The notes under the pieces are model-generated. The model ran no database searches. It was not told the origin of the DNA and saw only the letters and a list, made by a program, of their open reading frames with translations. A stretch of 64,000 nucleotides of DNA, from assembly GCF_900460535.1 (NCBI RefSeq), contig NZ_UHIL01000001.1:868001-932000 (forward strand), read 5' to 3'. This DNA is from Vibrio parahaemolyticus (GTDB lineage: Bacteria > Pseudomonadota > Gammaproteobacteria > Enterobacterales > Vibrionaceae). The position numbers and the translations under genes are program-made. Each line of letters opens with the position of its first letter. The first letter of the stretch is position 1. Shown here one piece after another: positions 8,678 to 18,013 of this stretch.

Positions 8678-9274
8678 ATGAGCAACGAAGAAAACAAAGT
8701 TACAGAAGAAGAGCTTGATCAAATCATCGAAGAGGCTGAAAAAGTAGAAGCTGCGGCTCAAGAAGCTGAAGCAGAACTTGAAGAAATTGGTGACGAGAAA
8801 GACGCTAAGATTGCTCAACTAGAAGCGGCATTATTGTCTAGCGAAACCAAAGTAAAAGATCAGCAAGATGCAGTGCTTCGCGCAAAAGCTGAAGTTGAAA
8901 ATATGCGTCGTCGTACTGAACAGGAAATCGACAAAGCGCGTAAATACGCTCTTAACAAGTTCGCTGAAGAACTGCTTCCTGTTATCGATAACCTAGAGCG
9001 TGCGATTCAAGCTGCAGATACAGAAAACGAAGTGATTAAGCCGATCCTTGAAGGTGTTGAGCTGACTCACAAGACATTTGTTGATGTGGTTGCTAAGTTT
9101 GGTTTGAAAGAAATCAACCCTGAAGGCGAAACGTTCAACCCTGAATTCCACCAAGCAATGTCTATTCAAGAAAGCCCAGATCATGAATCAAACACCGTGA
9201 TGTTTGTTATGCAGAAGGGTTATGAGTTAAACGGCCGTGTGATTCGTCCTGCAATGGTTATGGTTGCTAAATAA
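8678..9274 (+). CDS. grpE: Nucleotide exchange factor GrpE
   Basis: A 198-residue cochaperone that releases ADP from DnaK. It has an acidic, Glu/Ala-rich N-terminal coiled-coil helix (to about residue 100) and the conserved beta domain ending [52 protein letters not shown] is the dimer helix hallmark region, shown here in part: [11 protein letters not shown]. The ATG at 8678 follows GGAG; six upstream in-frame codons are not used. A sigma-32 promoter lies upstream, and dnaK/dnaJ are only 2 kb away. Confidence 0.97.
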
Positions 9275-9302
9275 CGACACAAGTCACTGCAAAGTAAATA
9301 CA

Positions 9303-9335
9303 AAATGCCTGTCACGTTTGTGATGGGCATTTTTG
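9303..9335 (+). terminator. grpE terminator
   Basis: AATGCC and GGCATT, with an imperfect inner stem, are followed by TTTTTG after the grpE stop. Confidence 0.8.
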
Positions 9336-9691
9336 TTTCAAACAAAGGCGTGCTCCCTCTGTCTCGCTGAACCATCGATATCTAAAATTTGATCCCTTTC
9401 AAAGTTTTTCCTATTGAGGATATTTTTTCTTATAGGGAATTTTCTTTCTATCAACTGCGTAGTTATACAACCTTCAACCGATAACTGGTTGTTATCATTT
9501 GACTAAGTGAGTTTTGTTCTGAATATGAATGTATTCATAGTTTGTTTTGCTGAATTTTATTGTTAACAAAAATGTAAATTATCGCTTTATTTTGTAACTT
9601 TGATATGTATTATTTGCGATCACTGCTTTAGAAATAAGCAGATATAACTACAAAAATGTAAATAGTAAACACAACATATCGGAGATTTATA
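9336..9691. other. Intergenic region with a palindromic operator candidate
   Basis: This 356-base AT-rich gap upstream of the transporter holds no convincing ORF. TATGAAT-GT-ATTCATA at 9524-9539 has perfect 7-base arms and resembles an operator. It looks like an ArgR box but its centre is two bases too short for the usual spacing. Several ATGTAAAT-like segments follow nearer the gene. The transporter has GGAG about 10 bases before its ATG. Confidence 0.4.
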
Positions 9692-10966
9692 ATGGATAAA
9701 TCGCTTTCTAGTAAGATTTTCATAGGCTTGTTTGCCGGCCTTGTGCTGGGCACAGCTATTCAGTACTTATTTAGTGGTATTGCGATTTTTGATACTTACC
9801 TACTTGGAACGGCAGAAGGGGTTGGCGGCATGTTTGTCTCGCTGATCAAGCTTTTGGTTGTGCCTCTTGTGTATGTTTCAATCGTGTGCGGCATTGTCGA
9901 TTTGAAAGACATTAGTGCTTTTGGTCGTCTTGGTGGGAAAACTTTTACTCTCTACATTCTCAATACCATCATTGCGATCGCAGCAGCGTTGACCGTAGGT
10001 TTAATTTTCCAACCGGGTGCTGGTGCAAACTTAGCGGGTACGGTTTCTGAAACCGTCAAGCTGACGACAACTGAAACACCAGATATTTTCTCGCTCGTGG
10101 TAAACATTGTACCAAGCAATCCAGTACAAGCTTTTGCTAACGGCGACATGCTACAAATTATCTTTATGGCTATTTTGACAGGTCTAGCCATTCAAGCTCT
10201 GGATTCTCGTGGTGGCCCTGCTATCCGCACGTTTAAGATGGCCAATGAGATCATGATGAAGCTGGTTGGTTTGGTCATGAGTCTAGCACCTTACGGTGTG
10301 TTTGCTCTGATGATTCAACTAGGTGCAACCTTAAATGCGAATACACTGATGTCTGTTGCAGGTTACGTTGCGCTTGTCGTGGCTATGCTTGTGTTCTGGA
10401 TTTTCATCTTCTATCCAATGGCAGTTGGCATTACGACTGGAACTTCTCCAAAGGCATTTCTCCGTGCAACTCGTGAACAAATCCTATTTTCCCTATCTAC
10501 GGCAAGTTCAAATGCAACCATCCCTGTAACCATGCGTACTCTGACAGAGAAACTGCAAGTTTCTAAATCAGTTGCGGGTTTTGGTGTACCGCTAGGCGCG
10601 ACGATGAACATGTCAGGTGTATCTATTTACATCGCGCTTGCAACAATCTTCGTTGCTAACGCGTTTGGCCAGCCAATTAACACCGCTGATGTGTTTACAC
10701 TCGGTCTGACGATTCTTCTTCTTTCTATTGGTGCTGGTGGCGTACCAGGTGGTGGTGTGGTGATGGTTGGCGTGCTTCTTCACCAATTGGGTCTTCCACC
10801 AGAAGGTTTAGCTATCATTGCAGCGGTTGACCGTATCAACGATATGTTCTGTACCTCTTCGAACGTGGTAGGAGATACCGCAGTGAACACTATTGTCGCC
10901 AAAACAGAAGGTGAGATTGGCAATCAAGAAGAAGTAGAGGCGCAGCCTGCACAAGCTAATGCTTAG
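9692..10966 (+). CDS. Na+-dependent amino acid symporter (DAACS family)
   Basis: A 424-residue inner-membrane transporter of the glutamate/neutral amino acid family, with eight transmembrane segments and two re-entrant hairpins expected. The serine-rich hairpin motif SLSTASSNATIP (residues 267-278), the unwound TM7 motif GATMNMSG (302-309) and the TM8 motif D380-x3-D384-x2-C387-T-x2-N391-V-x-G-D395 are all present. The position that is Arg397 in GltPh, which holds acidic side chains, is Cys387 here. Neutral carriers such as ASCT2 also have Cys at this site. This suggests a serine/alanine/threonine-like substrate rather than glutamate or C4-dicarboxylates; that is inference. It is monocistronic with its own terminator. 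Confidence 0.9.
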   Translation: MDKSLSSKIFIGLFAGLVLGTAIQYLFSGIAIFDTYLLGTAEGVGGMFVSLIKLLVVPLVYVSIVCGIVDLKDISAFGRLGGKTFTLYILNTIIAIAAALTVGLIFQPGAGANLAGTVSETVKLTTTETPDIFSLVVNIVPSNPVQAFANGDMLQIIFMAILTGLAIQALDSRGGPAIRTFKMANEIMMKLVGLVMSLAPYGVFALMIQLGATLNANTLMSVAGYVALVVAMLVFWIFIFYPMAVGITTGTSPKAFLRATREQILFSLSTASSNATIPVTMRTLTEKLQVSKSVAGFGVPLGATMNMSGVSIYIALATIFVANAFGQPINTADVFTLGLTILLLSIGAGGVPGGGVVMVGVLLHQLGLPPEGLAIIAAVDRINDMFCTSSNVVGDTAVNTIVAKTEGEIGNQEEVEAQPAQANA

Positions 10967-10996
10967 TCTTGAACAATAGAGTTGAATCTATATATA

Positions 10997-11030
10997 GAAA
11001 GCGAGCGGAATGAGCTCGCTTTCTTGTTTT
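10997..11030 (+). terminator. Terminator of the DAACS transporter
   Basis: GAAAGCGAGC and GCTCGCTTTC form a 10-bp stem around GGAAT-A, followed by TTGTTTTT. Confidence 0.88.
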
Positions 11031-11160
11031 TATGTCACAGAAAAGTAACCGCTTTTCATCATGTTTACTTTGGAAGTTGTCTCTGGAATGTGATGCATTC
11101 CCAACAAGCTTGAAAGAAATCAATTAATTCATAAAAAATACGCTTTTTTTCAATTCTGCC

Positions 11161-11188
11161 CTTGAAAAGCGTTTTGACGCCCTTATCT
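11161..11188 (+). promoter_or_regulatory. Candidate sigma-32 promoter P1 of dnaK
   Basis: CTTGAA at 11161-11166, a 14-base spacer and CCTTATCT at 11181-11188 resemble the RpoH consensus, 124 bases before the dnaK ATG. Confidence 0.65.
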
Positions 11189-11236
11189 ATGTGGCATAGA
11201 GAAGCAAACATTGATTATTTTTGTTTGTGAGCAAGG

Positions 11237-11265
11237 GTTGAAACCCGATTCTCCTCCCCCCACAT
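11237..11265 (+). promoter_or_regulatory. Candidate sigma-32 promoter P2 of dnaK
   Basis: GTTGAAACC at 11237-11245 followed at heat-shock spacing by CCCCACAT at 11258-11265 resembles E. coli dnaK P2, which also begins GTTGAAACC. The two promoters in tandem would give strong heat induction. Confidence 0.65.
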
Positions 11266-11311
11266 TGGGGTTATAACCAAACGAAAATAGAATTTATTCG
11301 GAGATAGCCAG

Positions 11312-13225
11312 ATGGGTAAAATCATTGGTATTGACTTAGGTACTACTAACTCATGTGTTGCTGTACTAGACGGCGACAAACCACGTGTAATTGAAAACGC
11401 AGAGGGTGAACGTACTACTGCATCGGTTATTGCTTACACTGACGGTGAGACGCTAGTAGGTCAACCTGCGAAACGTCAAGCAGTAACTAACCCAACTAAC
11501 ACGCTATTTGCAATTAAGCGTCTAATTGGTCGTCGTTTTGAAGACGAAGAAGTTCAGCGTGACATCGAAATCATGCCTTACAAAATCGTTAAGGCTGACA
11601 ATGGTGACGCTTGGGTAGAAGCGAAAGGCCAAAAAATGGCAGCTCCTCAGGTTTCTGCTGAAGTTCTTAAGAAAATGAAGAAAACTGCTGAAGACTTCCT
11701 AGGTGAGGAAGTAACTGGCGCAGTTATCACAGTACCTGCTTACTTTAACGATGCACAGCGTCAAGCAACGAAAGATGCTGGCCGTATCGCAGGTCTAGAA
11801 GTTAAACGTATCATCAACGAACCAACAGCAGCTGCGCTAGCTTACGGCCTAGACAAGAAAGGCGGTGACCGCACTATCGCTGTATACGACCTTGGTGGTG
11901 GTACATTCGATATTTCAATCATCGAAATCGATGAAGTTGAAGGCGAAAAAACATTCGAAGTTCTAGCAACTAATGGTGACACTCACCTAGGTGGTGAAGA
12001 CTTTGATAACCGTCTAATCAACTACTTAGTAGACGAGTTTAAGAAAGAGCAAGGTATCGATCTTAAAAACGATCCACTAGCAATGCAGCGTGTTAAAGAA
12101 GCAGCAGAAAAAGCGAAAATTGAGCTTTCTTCTACTTCTCAAACAGACGTAAACCTACCTTACGTTACTGCTGATGCAACTGGTCCTAAGCACATGAACA
12201 TCAAAGTGACTCGTGCGAAACTAGAATCTCTAGTTGAAGACCTAGTACAACGCTCTCTTGAGCCACTAAAAGTAGCTCTAGCTGACGCTGACCTATCAGT
12301 AAACGATATCACTGACGTAATCCTAGTTGGTGGTCAGACTCGTATGCCAATGGTTCAAGCGAAAGTTGCTGAGTTCTTCGGTAAAGAAGCGCGTCGTGAC
12401 GTGAACCCTGACGAAGCAGTAGCAATGGGTGCTGCAGTTCAAGGTGGTGTACTTGCTGGTGAAGTTAAAGATGTTCTACTACTAGACGTAACTCCACTGT
12501 CTCTAGGTATCGAGACTATGGGTGGCGTAATGACTAAGCTAGTTGAGAAGAACACAACTATCCCAACTAAAGCGAACCAAGTTTTCTCTACTGCAGAAGA
12601 CAACCAGAGCGCGGTAACTATCCACGTTCTACAAGGTGAGCGTAAGCAAGCGATGTACAACAAGTCTCTAGGTCAATTTAACCTAGAGGGCATCCAGCCT
12701 GCACCACGTGGCATGCCACAAATCGAAGTAACTTTCGACCTTGATGCGGATGGTATTCTACACGTATCAGCGAAAGACAAGCAGACTGGTAAAGAGCAGA
12801 AGATCACAATCCAAGCTTCTGGCGGTCTAAGCGACGACGAAATCGAGAAAATGGTTCAAGAAGCAGAAGCTAACAAAGAAGCGGACAAAAAGTTCGAAGA
12901 GCTAGCAACTGCACGTAACCAAGCAGACCAAATGATTCACGGTACTCGTAAGCAAATGGAAGAAGCGGGTGACGCACTTCCAGCTGAAGAGAAAGAGAAG
13001 ATTGAAACTGCTATCTCTGAGCTAGAAGAAGCACGTAAAGGCGAAGACAAAGAAGCAATTGATGCGAAAGTTCAAGCTCTTATGACTGCTGCTCAAAAAC
13101 TAATGGAAATCGCTCAACAACAAGCTCAAGCGCAACAAGCTCAAGGTGCTGACGCTGGCGCACAGTCAAAAGATGACGACGTTGTAGATGCGGAGTTCGA
13201 AGAAGTTAAAGACGACAAGAAATAA
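11312..13225 (+). CDS. dnaK: Chaperone DnaK (Hsp70)
   Basis: A 637-residue Hsp70 that binds unfolded segments under ATP control with DnaJ and GrpE. The nucleotide-binding domain begins [10 protein letters not shown] and carries [12 protein letters not shown] and [10 protein letters not shown]; the linker [16 protein letters not shown] leads to the substrate-binding domain. The lid is helical and ends in a Gln/Ala-rich tail and the typical acidic [17 protein letters not shown]. Codon use is strongly biased to preferred codons (many CTA, GGT and CGT), as expected for a highly expressed gene. Length matches E. coli (638). GGAG precedes the ATG. Confidence 0.99.
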   Translation: MGKIIGIDLGTTNSCVAVLDGDKPRVIENAEGERTTASVIAYTDGETLVGQPAKRQAVTNPTNTLFAIKRLIGRRFEDEEVQRDIEIMPYKIVKADNGDAWVEAKGQKMAAPQVSAEVLKKMKKTAEDFLGEEVTGAVITVPAYFNDAQRQATKDAGRIAGLEVKRIINEPTAAALAYGLDKKGGDRTIAVYDLGGGTFDISIIEIDEVEGEKTFEVLATNGDTHLGGEDFDNRLINYLVDEFKKEQGIDLKNDPLAMQRVKEAAEKAKIELSSTSQTDVNLPYVTADATGPKHMNIKVTRAKLESLVEDLVQRSLEPLKVALADADLSVNDITDVILVGGQTRMPMVQAKVAEFFGKEARRDVNPDEAVAMGAAVQGGVLAGEVKDVLLLDVTPLSLGIETMGGVMTKLVEKNTTIPTKANQVFSTAEDNQSAVTIHVLQGERKQAMYNKSLGQFNLEGIQPAPRGMPQIEVTFDLDADGILHVSAKDKQTGKEQKITIQASGGLSDDEIEKMVQEAEANKEADKKFEELATARNQADQMIHGTRKQMEEAGDALPAEEKEKIETAISELEEARKGEDKEAIDAKVQALMTAAQKLMEIAQQQAQAQQAQGADAGAQSKDDDVVDAEFEEVKDDKK

Positions 13226-13236
13226 TCTTTCTTAAC

Positions 13237-13260
13237 CAGATGGCTGCAAAGCCATCTGGA
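13237..13260 (+). promoter_or_regulatory. Hairpin in the dnaK-dnaJ intergenic region
   Basis: CCAGATGGCT-GCAA-AGCCATCTGG is a perfect 10-bp stem with a GCAA (GNRA) tetraloop, 11 bases after the dnaK stop. No T run follows, so it is probably an mRNA processing or stability element or an attenuating barrier that lowers dnaJ relative to dnaK, not a full terminator. A second weaker stem (GGGCGT...ACGCCC) follows at about 13283-13308. Confidence 0.6.
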
Positions 13261-13429
13261 GTCGATACGACTTCGGTGTGCGGGCGTTTGGGGTGACTCT
13301 TACGCCCGTCTGTTTGTAAACGCTGTCTTTCTAGTTAAGTATTTTGCAATAAGTGCACTTACCTAGAACGATACAAACACCAAGCGGTGAATCGATGCCG
13401 TTTGTAGTAATTAACTGGTGACGAAGAAC

Positions 13430-14575
13430 ATGTCAAAACGTGATTTTTACGAAGTATTAGGCGTAAGCCGTGATGCCTCAGAGCGTGATATCAAAAAGGC
13501 GTACAAGCGCCTAGCGATGAAATTCCACCCAGACAGAAACCAGGGTGATGAGTCTGCGGCGGACAAGTTTAAAGAAGTAAAAGAAGCGTACGAAGTTCTA
13601 ACCGACTCTCAGAAAAAAGCGGCTTATGACCAATATGGCCATGCTGCTTTTGAACAAGGTGGCGGTGGTTTCGGCGGCGGCTTTGGTGGAGGCGGTGCTG
13701 ACTTCGGCGACATCTTTGGTGATGTGTTTGGCGATATCTTCGGTGGCGGTCGCCGTGGTGGCGGTGGTCATCGCGCGCAACGTGGCGCCGACTTACGTTA
13801 CAACATGGAGCTAACGCTAGAAGAAGCCGTTCGTGGTGTAACTAAAGAGATTGAAGTTCCGACACTGGTTCACTGTGACTCTTGTGACGGTAGCGGTGCG
13901 AAGAAAGGCTCATCAGCGGAAACATGTGGTACCTGCCATGGCCATGGCCAAGTGCAAATGCGTCAAGGTTTCTTCGCTGTTCAGCAAACCTGTCCTACCT
14001 GTCATGGTAAAGGTAAGATCATTAAAGACCCTTGTAATGAGTGTCATGGTCAAGGTCGCAAGCAAAAAACGAAAACACTTAACGTTAAAATCCCAGCTGG
14101 CGTGGATACCGGCGATCGCATTCGTCTATCTGGCGAAGGCGAAGCGGGAGAAATGGGTGCACCATCAGGTGATCTATACGTACAAGTACACGTGAAAGAG
14201 CACCACATTTTCGAGCGTGACGGCAACAACCTCTATTGTGAAGTGCCAGTAAGCTTTGCTATGGCTGCACTCGGCGGCGAAGTTGAAGTTCCAACACTTG
14301 ATGGACGAGTAAGCCTAAAAGTGCCTTCAGAAACACAAACTGGCCGTATGTTCCGTATGCGCGGTAAAGGTGTGAAAGGCGTCCGTGGCGGTGGTATTGG
14401 TGACTTGATCGTTAAATTGGTTGTAGAAACGCCAGTTAACTTAAGCGCTCGCCAAAAAGAACTGTTGAAAGAGTTTGAAGAGTCTTGTGGCGGTGAAGCT
14501 GCAACTAAACACAAACCAAAATCTGAAGGCTTCTTCAATGGTGTGAAGAAGTTCTTTGATGATTTAACCAGCTAA
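13430..14575 (+). CDS. dnaJ: Chaperone DnaJ (Hsp40)
   Basis: A 381-residue type I J-protein that delivers substrates to DnaK and stimulates its ATPase. The J domain carries HPD at residues 33-35; a long Gly/Phe-rich linker with repeated GGGFGG and [14 protein letters not shown] follows. Four zinc-finger repeats are intact: [24 protein letters not shown] and CNECHGQG. The C-terminal substrate and dimer domains complete it. The start at 13430 (MSKRDFYE) matches the family; a GTG four codons upstream is less likely. It lies 204 bases after dnaK with a hairpin between. Confidence 0.98.
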   Translation: MSKRDFYEVLGVSRDASERDIKKAYKRLAMKFHPDRNQGDESAADKFKEVKEAYEVLTDSQKKAAYDQYGHAAFEQGGGGFGGGFGGGGADFGDIFGDVFGDIFGGGRRGGGGHRAQRGADLRYNMELTLEEAVRGVTKEIEVPTLVHCDSCDGSGAKKGSSAETCGTCHGHGQVQMRQGFFAVQQTCPTCHGKGKIIKDPCNECHGQGRKQKTKTLNVKIPAGVDTGDRIRLSGEGEAGEMGAPSGDLYVQVHVKEHHIFERDGNNLYCEVPVSFAMAALGGEVEVPTLDGRVSLKVPSETQTGRMFRMRGKGVKGVRGGGIGDLIVKLVVETPVNLSARQKELLKEFEESCGGEAATKHKPKSEGFFNGVKKFFDDLTS

Positions 14576-14601
14576 GATAAGTTCACTAAAAGCTCAAAAA
14601 C

Positions 14602-14632
14602 AAAGGCCTGCTGAAACGCAGGCCTTTTTGCA
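14602..14632. terminator. Bidirectional terminator between dnaJ and the pilin
   Basis: AAGGCCTGC-TGAAAC-GCAGGCCTT followed by TTT ends dnaJ; on the other strand the same hairpin is followed by TGTTTTTG and can end the convergent pilin gene. Confidence 0.88.
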
Positions 14633-14643
14633 TTTGTCGTTTT

Positions 14644-15075
14644 TTAGTTCCAGCAAGCACTTGGTGATTCAACATTTGTTGACGTTAAAGTGATAGTTGT
14701 AGTGCCATTCAAGCACTCGTCGTCGTCCTGTCCAAGATCCGATTTTGCTGTTGCTGTAATGATGTAGGCTGTGCTTGCAGAGCTCGCAATATCGAACGAA
14801 AATCGATCTGTGTCGGAATCACATAGAGTACAGGCGCCACCAGAAATAATATGACTCCAGTCATACCCACCATCATAAGATGTCTCTAGTTCCAGTTGAA
14901 TTCGACTAAGATCGCTCAAGGCAACCGTTCTATGGGACTTGATCACATGATTGGTATAAGAAGGGTAGGCGATTGCTGCAATGATTCCGACGATCGTTAC
15001 GGCTATCAGTAATTCGATCAATGTCATCCCTCTCAATCTTTTTTTGTAGCTGTTACAACGAGAAATTCGAATCAT
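14644..15075 (-). CDS. Type IV minor pilin (PilE-like)
   Basis: A prepilin of about 143 residues. A short basic leader ends KKRLRG, cleaved by prepilin peptidase before the N-methylated residue, followed by MTLIELLIAVTIVGIIAAIAYPSY, whose first residues MTLIE place the conserved Glu at mature position 5. The C-terminal part has a Cys pair (CTLC) and two later Cys that may close a D-loop. It is transcribed away from the four other pilin genes, sharing a 100-base promoter region. V. cholerae has an equivalent cluster after dnaJ (VC0857-VC0861) whose products are minor pilins of the chitin-regulated DNA-uptake pilus; equivalence is by context. The start could also be upstream, up to 15135. Confidence 0.85.
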   Translation of the reverse strand: MIRISRCNSYKKRLRGMTLIELLIAVTIVGIIAAIAYPSYTNHVIKSHRTVALSDLSRIQLELETSYDGGYDWSHIISGGACTLCDSDTDRFSFDIASSASTAYIITATAKSDLGQDDDECLNGTTTITLTSTNVESPSACWN

Positions 15076-15178
15076 CACGAGTAGTTTCCTTTTCACTTTT
15101 CCGCCTATTTTTGGCAGGTGATAGCATCTGTGCAAGATGAATTACGGTCGACTAGCCGTTTGCATAGGAATTTGGGAA

Positions 15179-15688
15179 ATGCCTCGCGGGTTTACGTTGT
15201 TGGAACTTATGATCACTGTTGCTGTACTGAGTATTATATTAGCGTTTGCAGCGCCAAGCTTTAGTCGTGTTTCTCAAACAGTACAAATGCAGAGACTTGC
15301 AACAGAGTTGGTCGGTTTTTTGAGCCAAAGTAAATCTGAAGCAGTCGTACGAAATAAAAAACTATATGTCCATTTCTCTATGAATAAAGGCAATGTAGTG
15401 AGTCAAGGTGCTTGGTCAATCACCTTAACCGATGCAGAAAGTGGTGCGGGGAATGTTATTTTACACCTTTCCGGGACACAGTTTTCAGAATTATCAGTGT
15501 TACATAGTTATGAGACTAAAAAAATGAGTTTTGAGGAAGTGAGAGGTCGACCGCAAAGCGGAAGTATCGAGTTCTTCCCGACCGGTGAGCAAAGTACAAA
15601 ATTAAAAGTGGCACTTTCTAATCCGCCAGGGCGAATAAAAGTTTGTAGTATGTCTGGAGCTAAATTGTATGATTACCTTAAATGCTAG
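15179..15688 (+). CDS. Type IV minor pilin (FimT/GspH-like)
   Basis: A 169-residue pseudopilin. The very short leader MPRG is cleaved before FTLLELM, with Glu5 in place, and the N-terminal hydrophobic helix runs to about residue 30. The body has the FimT/GspH-type pattern RLATELVGFLSQSKSEAVVRNK. It is the first gene of a four-gene co-directional, overlapping unit. The ATG at 15179 follows AGGAA; the open frame begins 14 codons earlier but that would spoil the leader. Likely a tip-complex component that primes the competence/DNA-uptake pilus. Confidence 0.85.
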   Translation: MPRGFTLLELMITVAVLSIILAFAAPSFSRVSQTVQMQRLATELVGFLSQSKSEAVVRNKKLYVHFSMNKGNVVSQGAWSITLTDAESGAGNVILHLSGTQFSELSVLHSYETKKMSFEEVRGRPQSGSIEFFPTGEQSTKLKVALSNPPGRIKVCSMSGAKLYDYLKC

Positions 15689-16286
15689 CAGACGTTACCA
15701 AATAGGTAGCTCTTTGATTGAACTCATGATTAGCTCTCTAATTGGACTCATGGTTTTAGGAATAATTGGTTCGATATTTATTAGCATACAACAAACAGCG
15801 AAAGAAAAAAGCTTAGAACTAAATTTGCTACAAGGGCTTAATATTACTCTAGCTGTCATGAAAGAGGATATTCAAAGAGCGGGTTATGATGGTGGTCATG
15901 GTATGTCTCTTAAATTATCCGGAGCCTCGGAAACAATAACAGTCAGTGGTGCATCTTCTATTGGGTTTGTTTATTTTAGAGATGACTCTCCGTTAAATAA
16001 AAACTATAGAAATATTAAGTATGAGAAGCGAGATAGCAAACTTGTAATCTGTGAGAATGGTGTAGTATCCCAAGCTCAAATACTGTCTTTTGATGGTGTG
16101 GATTTTTGCCGTTCTTTATTTGATGAAGATATTTTTCAAGTGACGAATTTTACAGTGAATTCTAAAGTCGTAACGAATGGCACAAATATTAGCGCTGTAA
16201 CGGATGTTACTTTGGCTTTACAAACTGTAGACGGCGTAATTAATCAAGTTGCAGAGTTTTCAATTAAGCAAAGGAATTGGCAATGA
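15669..16286 (+). CDS. Type IV minor pilin (PilW-like)
   Basis: A 205-residue prepilin. Leader MITLNASRRYQIG is cleaved before SSLIELM, giving Glu5, and the hydrophobic helix LMISSLIGLMVLGIIGSIFISI follows. The body contains DIQRAGYDGGHG, a pattern typical of PilW/GspJ-class proteins. It overlaps the preceding gene by 20 bases and the following one by 4, so all are translationally coupled. The DNA is visibly richer in A and T than the neighbouring chaperone genes, as is common for surface-pilus genes under diversifying selection. Confidence 0.83.
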   Translation: MITLNASRRYQIGSSLIELMISSLIGLMVLGIIGSIFISIQQTAKEKSLELNLLQGLNITLAVMKEDIQRAGYDGGHGMSLKLSGASETITVSGASSIGFVYFRDDSPLNKNYRNIKYEKRDSKLVICENGVVSQAQILSFDGVDFCRSLFDEDIFQVTNFTVNSKVVTNGTNISAVTDVTLALQTVDGVINQVAEFSIKQRNWQ

Positions 16287-17593
16287 GATCTAAATTTGGA
16301 TGTTCTGGATACACGACGTTGTTAGTAACATCCATACTATTATTGTTTGCTTTGATTGCATCTCTCGCATCATCAAAGGGCGTATTCTTTCAATTAAAAG
16401 TGGCTCAGAATGAACTAAAAGCTCGACAAGAACATTGGAAGGCTGAAGGAGGATTGGAATGTGCTTTTGCACAAATAAAGGAGAAGATGTTAGTACTTCC
16501 TCCTTCGGGAACAATTACTCTACTGGGTTGTGCAGTATCTACTACGATAAGAAAGCTCAGCGATTATGAATATTTGGTTACATCTAAAGAGGGAAATACA
16601 AATTTAAGTAAAGTGATAACTTCGACAGGAAACGGCCTTGGTGCAGTACTAAAAACGAGTGCGTCGGTAGAGCTTACTGGCTCAATGCACTTTGTCCCTA
16701 AAGCAAAAGGTTTGTCGTCTGACAGTGAGTGTACATCCATTATTGCTGGTGGAACCGTGAGTTATGTAGCAAGTGTAAGTGGTTCTGATGAGCACTTTCT
16801 GACGGTGGACAGTTCAGTCAGTAGTCATGCTACTGGGATTTTAGGGGCTCCTAGCTTTACTTGTAAGAATTCGCACAAATCCAATTTATTTGAAGAAACC
16901 AAACGTCCAACCTACCTAGCTACTACTAGCACTTCGAATAAAAATGAAGATATCAAAGAAAATGTTGCAAATATTTCGGTTTTCAAAGACTTATTCACTA
17001 TGGATTTCAACGCAGTTAACGTAGCAAAACTCAAAAACGAGATTAAAGCGGATCCTGTTGGCGTTGTAATTACTAGCGGTAAGACACCTAAAGGTTGGGT
17101 TAAGTCATGCCATACTAAGTTGGCCAATGCTTATGCTGCTGGAAAACGAAGGTTTTGGGTCGATGGCAGTTGCGCAATATCAGGCAATATTTTTGGTTCT
17201 ACTACTCAGCCTGTAGATAATGCTATTCAGCTTATTATTTATGATGGTGTTCTCTACAGTCAAAGTATGAGTTATTTTGATGGACTTCTTTACCAATACC
17301 TTTCAAAGCCAACTGTGTTGGATGTTAAAGAAATATGGATTGATCTTTTTGATTCTAAAAATGATATAGGTGTAACCCCTACTTCTTTTCACAAGCATGA
17401 TATTAATAATGACTTTAATAAATATGCTTTTTTGCTAGATGGTTCATTGAAGCTTGATGGCGGGATAGGGTTAGATGCAGAAGATAGAACTATAAAATTA
17501 AATGGATCTTTGATACCTGCCTACAATGGTGGAAAGAGCGGCAAGTACATTGAGAAACTAAAGTGGCAGCGAGGCTCTTGGAATGATCTCTAA
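16283..17593 (+). CDS. Type IV minor pilin (PilX/GspK-like), large
   Basis: A 436-residue protein starting MRSKFGCSG, a prepilin leader ending in Gly9, then YTTLLVTSILLLFALIASLAS. Mature position 5 is Leu, not Glu. Loss of Glu5 is typical of the tip-located PilX/GspK class. The body is long and Lys/Ser-rich with sparse Cys and no domain I can name. It overlaps pilW-like by 4 bases and pilV-like by 11. The start at 16283 follows AAGGA at good spacing; a TTG two codons earlier is less likely. Position in the cluster and the N-terminus support a tip minor pilin or adhesin. Confidence 0.75.
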   Translation: MRSKFGCSGYTTLLVTSILLLFALIASLASSKGVFFQLKVAQNELKARQEHWKAEGGLECAFAQIKEKMLVLPPSGTITLLGCAVSTTIRKLSDYEYLVTSKEGNTNLSKVITSTGNGLGAVLKTSASVELTGSMHFVPKAKGLSSDSECTSIIAGGTVSYVASVSGSDEHFLTVDSSVSSHATGILGAPSFTCKNSHKSNLFEETKRPTYLATTSTSNKNEDIKENVANISVFKDLFTMDFNAVNVAKLKNEIKADPVGVVITSGKTPKGWVKSCHTKLANAYAAGKRRFWVDGSCAISGNIFGSTTQPVDNAIQLIIYDGVLYSQSMSYFDGLLYQYLSKPTVLDVKEIWIDLFDSKNDIGVTPTSFHKHDINNDFNKYAFLLDGSLKLDGGIGLDAEDRTIKLNGSLIPAYNGGKSGKYIEKLKWQRGSWNDL

Positions 17594-17993
17594 ACAAAAA
17601 GGTTTTAACCTTCTTGAGGTTCTAATTTCTTTTTTGCTTATCGGTGTCGGGGCTCTAGGTTTAACAAAGCTAAACGTGTATCTCGAACAAGAATCCGACT
17701 ATGCGATAGAAAGTATTGAAGCGTTGCGTCTTGCTGAAAATAAATTGGAATGGTTCCGTACGCGTGGAGCATCGGATGCGCTTTCGACGATCTCTACGGC
17801 TAGCTTTGCCTCTATTGCAACAGGATCTTCCGCTACTGGTGCGTATACAGTGGAGTGGGTTGTGCCGTCGGCTACTGTGTCTGGATCTCTTAAAACCATT
17901 ACTATTACGACCAGTTGGAAAGATAGAGTGGGACAAACGCAATCAGTTCAGTTGAAAACTATGATTTCACAGTACAGTGAATTCGAAAACTAA
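17583..17993 (+). CDS. Type IV minor pilin (PilV-like)
   Basis: A 136-residue prepilin with leader MISKQKG cleaved before FNLLEVLISFLLIGVGALGL, with Glu5 present. The FNLLEVLISFLLIGVGALG pattern is typical of PilV/GspI-class proteins. It is the last gene of the cluster and overlaps its neighbour by 11 bases. No strong terminator follows; only an inverted repeat is visible about 20 bases downstream. Confidence 0.85.
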   Translation: MISKQKGFNLLEVLISFLLIGVGALGLTKLNVYLEQESDYAIESIEALRLAENKLEWFRTRGASDALSTISTASFASIATGSSATGAYTVEWVVPSATVSGSLKTITITTSWKDRVGQTQSVQLKTMISQYSEFEN

Positions 17994-18013
17994 GTTCAAT
18001 TGCATACATGGCT

